Shown in pieces: positions 59,310-64,000 of a stretch of 64,000 bases of DNA. The notes below the pieces were generated by a model. It had not been told where the DNA came from and made no database searches. It was given only the letters and a program-made list of their open reading frames with translations. Each line of letters opens with the position of its first letter. Within the stretch, counting starts at the first letter, position 1. A program made the position numbers and the translations under genes. The DNA is from a virus. Location: the IMG/VR virus record IMGVR_UViG_3300025093_000013, positions 48,474 through 112,473 of that record; one strand, given 5' to 3'.

Positions 59310-59316
59310 TATAATA
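59310..59316 (+). promoter_or_regulatory. TATAATA squeezed between terminator and ATG
   Basis: TATAATA overlaps the end of the terminator region and ends three bases before ATG 59319. With -10 spacing the start falls at the second ATG (59322), so a transcript made here would be leaderless. Confidence 0.45.
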
Positions 59317-59318
59317 CA

Positions 59319-61538
59319 ATGATGAACTTCGCCAAGCTATTACTAGAGAGTTACTCGCTTCGAGAGCAGCAAGATGATGTCATGCAGTTCTTGAAGAGTC
59401 AGGCTCCTCAGTGGAATCCTTCGAGTGGGACACCTAGACCTCAATCCGTTTCAGTCAAGTCACCTAATAACGAAAAGGCTAAACCAGTTTTAGTAGGTGT
59501 CAATCAAAAAGGTGAAGTTAAAATCGAAGCAGGCCCTTTAGGTTCTCAAATTGTTAATGCAAACAGAGGAGCGAATCCAAAGTTATTAGCCAAGCTACAG
59601 GCATGGTACGCAGGACAAGACGCAACCACTGGAAATGAACCTGTTGTTCCAGAAGATCCTGTCTTAAGTAGAGTTAGCGAAGAAAGCCAAGAGAGACTCA
59701 ACAAGCTAGAAGAATTGATGCCAGGGACAATAGATAAGTTCAAGGAAATACTAAAGGACTCGCAAGGTCTAGTAGAGGATGGGTTGATCTCGGAAGCAGA
59801 GCTTATCCAAAAGATCTTTGGAGGAAAAGACAGAGGTTCTCTAGCCTACAACTTACTTCAAGAGGTAGAAGGCGGTGGAGTTAAGTTTGAAAGAACTGAC
59901 AGTATCGGTTTTGCTTTGGATGATGTTGATATTAAGACCTTGGCTGGTTCAATAAACTCAATGGCTCAGTTAGCGAAGGCGTATAACAAGTCTAGGACCT
60001 GTGAGGCTACTGATAGTGATATGCAACAAGTAGCGGACAATGTAAGGCAGGCCCCTGGCAAGAGCGAGTTCTTCTTTGCTGCTCCATATGATGATAAAAG
60101 ATTTGGTGTTTCACTTAGCATAGCAGAGGGTAACCCTATCAACATGATGGCAAATGCTTACAACAGTAATGTAAGCGGGCTATGCACAGACAAAGTAGAA
60201 GACTCTGCGAACTATACCATACCTGAAAAAGAGATTGCGGCAAGAGCCTCTGATGCCCCAGGCAACTTCAGTAACATTGTAAAGGACGCAAGTGAGCTAG
60301 TACAGGTGGCAGGGTTCTATCTAGCCACTGGTCAAACTGATAAGGCTGCTGGTATCGTGACAGACATCATTTCCAAGTTTGGCGCTCAGGCATTCAATGT
60401 CCTGAAGATGAAAAGTCTTGTAGAGAAGGGAGAGCATATCCTAGACGAGAAATATCAGGAGCTAATCACAACAATGGATGATCTTGGTATTAACTTCAAG
60501 GGTGATGTAAAGGATGCAATCAAGGGTCCTCTTAGAACCTACCTTATCAACTCAATGATGTTTGTTAATGAACTCAAGCCCGACTACGCTGCAAGGGTAG
60601 GTGGTGTAGCAGGCAAGGGTGATAAGTCTGATGTTGATTATGTCATGAGAGAAAGACCTAGCATGGCACTGCCTGAAGGTAGCGTTACAGAAGTCAAATT
60701 TGAAGACTTGGATCCTGCACTACAAAGAGCGATCAAAGCATCAGGAGATGAGATACAGGACAAGTATTTTTTACTAGGAGACTCACTCAAGACATATATC
60801 AACGAGGGTCCTGTAAAACTAGGAACTGCGAGTAGACTGGGAGGAGAAGCAAGTAGACTTCTAGAGAATGGTAACGCTCACGGAGACTTTGTTTGGGATC
60901 AGCTAGGGGTTAGTGAGGCTGATAAGGCTGCTGGTAGAGAGATACTTAGCCAAATGGCTACCGTTCAAGATGCTGTCACTAAGTTAATGGATGGTAAAAC
61001 TAAAACAGCCAACTTAAGTAAACAGCAGCTTAAAACCTTTGTGTCCAAACAAGTAAAGGAGATCCTAGAGCAGGCTGGTATAACAGGTGAGCAAAAAAGA
61101 ATCATGAATGCTGCTCTTAAGGAGTTTGATAAGAACGGAAGTCCTAAGGCTGTAGGTCTTGTAGAAAGAGAACTACATCGTCTGCTCCTAGAAAAAGGCA
61201 TCAAACGAAAAAGCAACGGGCTCATTGATAAGAATAAATCAAAAGGTTCTCTCGTTGCCTTTGCAGCACTTCAAGCATCTATGGGTATGGATAGCACTGG
61301 AAAGAATCCCATGTCCAGCATCCATATTCTCTCAACAGGTAATACTTACAGAGAGAATCAGAACCAGATGATTGCAGAGCCACTAAAGGATTTACTAGAT
61401 CCAGACTCTAGACGAGATTTATCAACGGGAACTTCTACTTGGACAGTTACTGATGATGGTTCTACTGAGTTCAAAGCAGGTAAAGGAAAAGCAGAAGCTA
61501 ATTCCTACATCAATACTCGTCACTTAAAGAAGAACTGA
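59319..61538 (+). CDS. Large unassigned protein with capsid-targeting-like N-terminus (739 aa)
   Basis: No family is recognised. The N-terminus MMNFAKLLLESYSLREQQ is a short amphipathic helix followed by L-L-E/S, which resembles the cleaved capsid-targeting leaders of T4 internal proteins (IPs, Alt). Then comes a Pro/Ser/Lys-rich linker to about 120, helical regions, and a central part with VGGVAGKGDKSDVDYVM (about residues 428-444). The C-terminal part has LVAFAALQASMGMDSTG and TYRENQNQMIAEP. The gene starts after the tube terminator without a Shine-Dalgarno. A DNA-companion protein packed in the head is the favoured guess; a non-virion enzyme remains possible. It overlaps the convergent nuclease gene by 19 bases. 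Confidence 0.6.
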   Translation: MMNFAKLLLESYSLREQQDDVMQFLKSQAPQWNPSSGTPRPQSVSVKSPNNEKAKPVLVGVNQKGEVKIEAGPLGSQIVNANRGANPKLLAKLQAWYAGQDATTGNEPVVPEDPVLSRVSEESQERLNKLEELMPGTIDKFKEILKDSQGLVEDGLISEAELIQKIFGGKDRGSLAYNLLQEVEGGGVKFERTDSIGFALDDVDIKTLAGSINSMAQLAKAYNKSRTCEATDSDMQQVADNVRQAPGKSEFFFAAPYDDKRFGVSLSIAEGNPINMMANAYNSNVSGLCTDKVEDSANYTIPEKEIAARASDAPGNFSNIVKDASELVQVAGFYLATGQTDKAAGIVTDIISKFGAQAFNVLKMKSLVEKGEHILDEKYQELITTMDDLGINFKGDVKDAIKGPLRTYLINSMMFVNELKPDYAARVGGVAGKGDKSDVDYVMRERPSMALPEGSVTEVKFEDLDPALQRAIKASGDEIQDKYFLLGDSLKTYINEGPVKLGTASRLGGEASRLLENGNAHGDFVWDQLGVSEADKAAGREILSQMATVQDAVTKLMDGKTKTANLSKQQLKTFVSKQVKEILEQAGITGEQKRIMNAALKEFDKNGSPKAVGLVERELHRLLLEKGIKRKSNGLIDKNKSKGSLVAFAALQASMGMDSTGKNPMSSIHILSTGNTYRENQNQMIAEPLKDLLDPDSRRDLSTGTSTWTVTDDGSTEFKAGKGKAEANSYINTRHLKKN

Positions 61539-62044
61539 TTGTGTATCTTAAGAAGGTCATCCATGTATAACATGATGTACTCTATACCTTCTTTACTTAT
61601 TAATGTAGTATATGAATCAGTATAGTTTATTATTTCTTCTTTATACCTAAGTATTGTTATGATAGGCTGCCGATCCTGGGCCATAAAAAGAATCGGTGCT
61701 TTATCTGCGGCGGCTGCGTCTTTCTCCATATGCTCGATCCACTCCCAAAGTTTTGATTGAAAATCTAACATGGAGTGAAAGCCTAGGTTGTTATACCCCT
61801 TCTTGCATTCTATAATGTATGCAAATGCTTGAGGAGTGATAAGATCTCCCTGGATTTGTAGATGTTTCGGTAGCGTATGTGTCGTTGCGAAAGCTCCTGA
61901 TCCTGGGGTCCGTGCGAATTCTTTGGTTTCGAATCTTTCATTGAGTATTTTGGCGACTTTGTTCTCGAAGGCCGCGCCCTTCGCCCTACTATTCTTTCGC
62001 TTGGGCTTGGTCCTGAGTTTCGATAAATCGTAATTATCTTCCAA
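61520..62044 (-). CDS. PD-(D/E)XK endonuclease (Holliday resolvase/VRR-like), TTG start
   Basis: The 174-residue protein has the catalytic pattern of small PD-(D/E)XK nucleases: E27 in RAKGAAFENKVAKIL, the strand GDLIT with D67, and YIIECKKG with E79 and K81, preceded by RTPGSGAF. The size and basic N-terminus (RTKPKRKNSR) resemble archaeal Hjc-like or RecU-like resolvases and related phage recombination nucleases. The frame opens with TTG 62044 just after an in-frame TAA (ATA is the only other option), preceded by AGAGGTAAATAAGG. CTATAATA on its own strand lies about 20 bases upstream. Confidence 0.7.
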   Translation of the reverse strand: MEDNYDLSKLRTKPKRKNSRAKGAAFENKVAKILNERFETKEFARTPGSGAFATTHTLPKHLQIQGDLITPQAFAYIIECKKGYNNLGFHSMLDFQSKLWEWIEHMEKDAAAADKAPILFMAQDRQPIITILRYKEEIINYTDSYTTLISKEGIEYIMLYMDDLLKIHNQFFFK

Positions 62045-62062
62045 CCTTATTTACCTCTGTAC

Positions 62063-62070
62063 TATTATAG
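62063..62070 (-). promoter_or_regulatory. CTATAATA promoter candidate for the leftward nuclease
   Basis: On the minus strand this reads GATCTATAATAGTACAG. Predicted start is near 62057, giving a 13-base leader that contains AGAGG before TTG 62044. Confidence 0.45.
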
Positions 62071-62151
62071 ATCATGAGTTGGGACGAAGAACCTAAACTT
62101 GAACTTACCAGCATTAACAAATGTAGAATCCTTCGAAGGAGGAACGATAGA

Positions 62152-62394
62152 ATGAAGATTCAATTTAATCTAACTAAACCTGAGGCAGAAGCCTTCAAGA
62201 ACTTTTTCAATGTAATCAACCAGGGTGGTCTCTCCGAGGAGGAGTTTACCAAGACTGCATTCATGGTTGGCCTTCAGTCCATGGAGCGGGCAGTGATCTC
62301 CCGCATGGCAGAAGAGGCCGAGAAGGCTGAGGGCGAGGCACAAGAGCCTGAGATCGTAGAAGAAGATGCTGAAACTACAGAAACTCAAGAGTGA
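62152..62394 (+). CDS. Conserved-type small acidic phage protein (80 aa)
   Basis: GAAGGAGGAAC lies before ATG 62152, and MKIQFNLTKPEAEAFKNFF is the start expected from similar small proteins I associate with T4-like marine phages. An in-frame ATG at 62074 would add 26 residues, but has no ribosome-binding site. The protein has an amphipathic helical core (EEEFTKTAFMVGLQSMERAV) and an acidic tail rich in Glu (EEAEKAEGEAQEPE). The role is unknown. The next gene begins 29 bases before its end. Confidence 0.65.
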   Translation: MKIQFNLTKPEAEAFKNFFNVINQGGLSEEEFTKTAFMVGLQSMERAVISRMAEEAEKAEGEAQEPEIVEEDAETTETQE

Positions 62395-62710
62395 AAATCA
62401 CCTGAACAAGGTGGTTCGGCAAGCCCGACAGCAGAAGTCTGGGGCGGTAGGTTTTCTAGTAACCTCCCCCTGGGATCCGCAGTCGGAGCTTATCAAGAAA
62501 GAACTGCATGAGGCGTGGGAGGACTTCGAACAACACTTTGATCTCTACGAGATCGATTACTTCGAGCTTCCTCATGCTTACTGCATCTTTAAAGCTAGGA
62601 CACCCAGCCTAGTATGTGTACTAGGGAAGAAGACAGTGGTGCTTGACAACCCAATGTCGATTAGGGCTGAGATGGACCTCGATACCCTCGCAGTTCCTCG
62701 AAAGCCTTGA
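62366..62710 (+). CDS. Thioredoxin-like protein without active-site cysteines (114 aa)
   Basis: The layout fits a thioredoxin fold: beta strand GAVGFLVTSPWDPQS, where the CxxC would follow the Trp, a helix IKKELHEAWEDF, strand LYEIDYFELPHAYCIF, a cis-proline-like TPSLVCVL and a final strand-helix. The two redox cysteines are replaced (WDPQS), so it would not be an oxidoreductase; phage proteins of this type may act as scaffolds or inhibitors. The fold call is made by eye and is moderate. It is coupled to the preceding gene by overlap and its end overlaps the convergent sigma factor gene by 50 bases. Confidence 0.5.
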   Translation: MLKLQKLKSENHLNKVVRQARQQKSGAVGFLVTSPWDPQSELIKKELHEAWEDFEQHFDLYEIDYFELPHAYCIFKARTPSLVCVLGKKTVVLDNPMSIRAEMDLDTLAVPRKP

Positions 62711-63011
62711 TCTTCTCTGCGTACTTTTTGTCCTTAGTGTAAACAAGCTTTAAGTTATTTACGATAACAGTTGTAAAGAAATTGAAGGCGCTCCCTTTTT
62801 CAGGATTGAAATTTTGGAGCGTCTTCAATATTAACACAAAGCAGTCTTGCTTGGCGTCCTCAGGGTCCACATCAAAGTTGAATGCACCCATGACATTGGA
62901 TACCAACAGGTCGAACATAGAAAACAGTTCTTCTTCGTGAGCCTTGCGATCTTGGAGGTATAATACGATAAGCTCCTCGAAGCGTTTGTTGTCTATGTAA
63001 TGTCTACTCAT
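62661..63011 (-). CDS. 55: Late sigma factor (gp55-like, region 2 only)
   Basis: The 116-residue protein is built around a sigma-70 region 2: FDLLVSNVMGAFNFDVD, DAKQDCFVLILKTLQNF, then NPEKGSAFNFFTTVIVN and NLKLVYTKDKKYAEKI. The NFNPEKxxxxFxYFT block is the signature of T4 gp55 (185 aa), which directs host RNA polymerase to late promoters. No region 4 is present, as in gp55. CTATAATAGT lies on its own strand about 10 bases before the ATG, with no Shine-Dalgarno, and the gene is divergent from the DNA polymerase. It may read the TATAATA elements found in the window. Confidence 0.8.
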   Translation of the reverse strand: MSRHYIDNKRFEELIVLYLQDRKAHEEELFSMFDLLVSNVMGAFNFDVDPEDAKQDCFVLILKTLQNFNPEKGSAFNFFTTVIVNNLKLVYTKDKKYAEKIKAFEELRGYRGPSQP

Positions 63012-63018
63012 ACTTAAC

Positions 63019-63026
63019 TATTATAG
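63019..63026 (-). promoter_or_regulatory. CTATAATA element between sigma factor and polymerase
   Basis: On the minus strand CTATAATAGTTAAGT precedes the gp55-like ATG; the predicted start near 63013 leaves a leader of about two bases. On the plus strand it reads ACTATTATAG, 12 bases before the polymerase ATG. Confidence 0.45.
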
Positions 63027-63037
63027 TGTAAACCCCA

Positions 63038-64000
63038 ATGCAACTATCTAACCTCTATGAAGAAGCTCCTATCCACCCGTTCTGCCAAGGCTGCTCCCAA
63101 CTCAAAAGGAACAAGCCAACCCATTGCATCCAAGATTATGAATCTATGGATGAGGCTGATGTACTTTTTCTTTCTGATTCTTTCGTGTTTCATAATGGGA
63201 GGAGTAATCCTTTTAACAGCCGAGATGTGGAGACGCTTACTGATATCCTTGTGGCATCAGATCTCCCAGGCGACTGTAGAGTTTCCTTCTCTGCTGCTGT
63301 AAAGTGCCCTTCTGTGCGTGAATCAGACATGAAGACTGCTGATACTCACGCTTGTCGCCAGCACCTCTGGGCCACGATTGATCAGGTCAAGCCTAAGCTA
63401 GTGTTCGCATGTGGAAATCTTGCGTTCAAGATGGTGACTAAGAAGTCTGGTATCACAACCAAGAGAGGCAACGCATTCGATATCGATACTGGTAACCACC
63501 AGTTCGTATGCGTCCCTATCTTCCACCCATACGCTGTTCATACCGAGCCAAAGAATCGGTACATTTTTGAACAGGACATTAAGAACGCCCTTGCCAAGGT
63601 GATCACGGGCATCAAGGCAGAGAAGATTCCTGTGGATCTTATCATGTCCGACGATGATCTTGACAAGATACTTTGGCTGGCCGAAACCGACGAGGATATT
63701 GCAGTTGATACTGAGACTACAGGTCTGAACTTCCTGACCGATAAGCTTAACACGATTGCGATCTCTGCCAAGGACAAGAACTACGCCATTCCTCTGCTAC
63801 ACAAGGACACACCTTGGAAGGATACTGACTACATCCTGAATGTTGTCAAGAAGATTCTTGAGAATCCTAACAACCGCAAGGTCTTTCACAATGCGAAGTT
63901 CGACCTGAAATTCCTACACAATGTTGGAATCTACCCAACGAATGTCTATGATACTAAGCTGATGGCTCACCTGTGGAACGAGGATGTTCCCAAGAGCTTG
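63038..64000 (+). CDS. polA: DNA polymerase, family A, with N-terminal Fe-S UDG-like domain (partial)
   Basis: The frame is open from ATG 63038 to the window edge (321 codons), so the polymerase palm is not visible. Residues 1-200 match family 4 uracil-DNA glycosylases: C16-x2-C19 and C90-x15-C106 as the 4Fe-4S ligands, QVKPKLVFACGNLAFKMV, and IFHPYAV with H163. The first UDG motif (GEAPG-type) is replaced by LSDSFV, so activity is uncertain. From about 218 the PolA-type 3'-5' exonuclease begins: IAVDTETTGL (D224, E226), NTIAISAKDKNYAIPL and VFHNAKFDLKFL (D289), then YDTKLMAHLWNED. Related fusions are reported in SPO1-type phages. No Shine-Dalgarno is seen. Confidence 0.85.
   Translation, partial: MQLSNLYEEAPIHPFCQGCSQLKRNKPTHCIQDYESMDEADVLFLSDSFVFHNGRSNPFNSRDVETLTDILVASDLPGDCRVSFSAAVKCPSVRESDMKTADTHACRQHLWATIDQVKPKLVFACGNLAFKMVTKKSGITTKRGNAFDIDTGNHQFVCVPIFHPYAVHTEPKNRYIFEQDIKNALAKVITGIKAEKIPVDLIMSDDDLDKILWLAETDEDIAVDTETTGLNFLTDKLNTIAISAKDKNYAIPLLHKDTPWKDTDYILNVVKKILENPNNRKVFHNAKFDLKFLHNVGIYPTNVYDTKLMAHLWNEDVPKSL

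Noticed and set aside
63057-63302. 81-aa rightward ORF with a membrane-like segment
   Set aside because: It lies inside the polymerase gene in another frame. The polymerase frame carries UDG and exonuclease motifs across this region, so the hydrophobic stretch is a shadow.
1-64000. tRNA genes, rRNA, integrase or attachment sites
   Set aside because: I looked for cloverleaf-like stretches and integrase motifs while reading and saw none; intergenic space is minimal. No covariance search was run.

Overview
The window is a continuous piece of a large tailed dsDNA phage genome with a contractile, T4-type virion. Evidence is a near-complete set of T4-like morphogenesis genes: large terminase (gp17), portal (gp20), prohead protease, scaffold and major capsid (gp21/22/23), neck (gp13/14), tail terminator (gp15), sheath and tube (gp18/19), tape measure, and baseplate proteins of the gp48, gp53, gp5, gp25, gp6 and gp7 types. 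Genes are tightly packed, often overlapping by 1-8 nt, with no rRNA, tRNA, CRISPR or insertion sequence seen. DNA is moderately AT-rich. The host cannot be named from the sequence; a Gram-negative, probably aquatic, bacterium is a guess.

Layout. 1-1.2 kb: edge of a leftward gene with Cys pairs, a tiny basic ORF, and a leftward glycosyltransferase whose start codon overlaps that of the terminase. 1.2-10.6 kb: terminase, portal, an acidic structural protein, two small proteins, a repeat-built tail fibre and a LamG-like adhesin. 10.6-12.2 kb (minus): UvsW-like helicase and a small helical protein. 12.2-14 kb: gp26-like zinc protein with a probable -1 frameshift extension, and a virion protein. 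14-16 kb (minus): TOPRIM primase, Fe-S PD-(D/E)XK nuclease, small ORF. 16-49.3 kb: one long rightward tail/baseplate block, from tape measure and hub to wedge, spike, fibre-like proteins and a PAAR tip. 49.3-53.9 kb: prohead block in T4 order (67/68 position, 21, 22, 23), closed by a strong terminator. 54-59.3 kb: neck, tail terminator, sheath and tube, closed by a second terminator. 59.3-64 kb: a large protein with a possible capsid-targeting N-terminus, a nuclease, small conserved ORFs, a gp55-like late sigma factor (minus), and the start of a family A DNA polymerase carrying an N-terminal Fe-S uracil-DNA-glycosylase-like domain.

How it fits together. The gp55-like sigma factor probably directs late transcription. 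A recurrent TATAATA element sits unusually close to several start codons, so some mRNAs may be leaderless or nearly so. Proheads would form on the portal with acidic and basic core proteins and the scaffold, and be matured by the gp21-like protease. Two neighbouring head proteins share a decapeptide just after an L/I-x-E cleavage-type site. Most striking points: the gp26-type frameshift, the UDG-PolA fusion in a T4-type virion background, the shared capsid/prohead decapeptide, a virion protein with about 61 cysteines in its N-terminal half and none in the rest, and the near-leaderless promoter pattern. All functional calls rest on reading the translations and on family knowledge; no database search was run.
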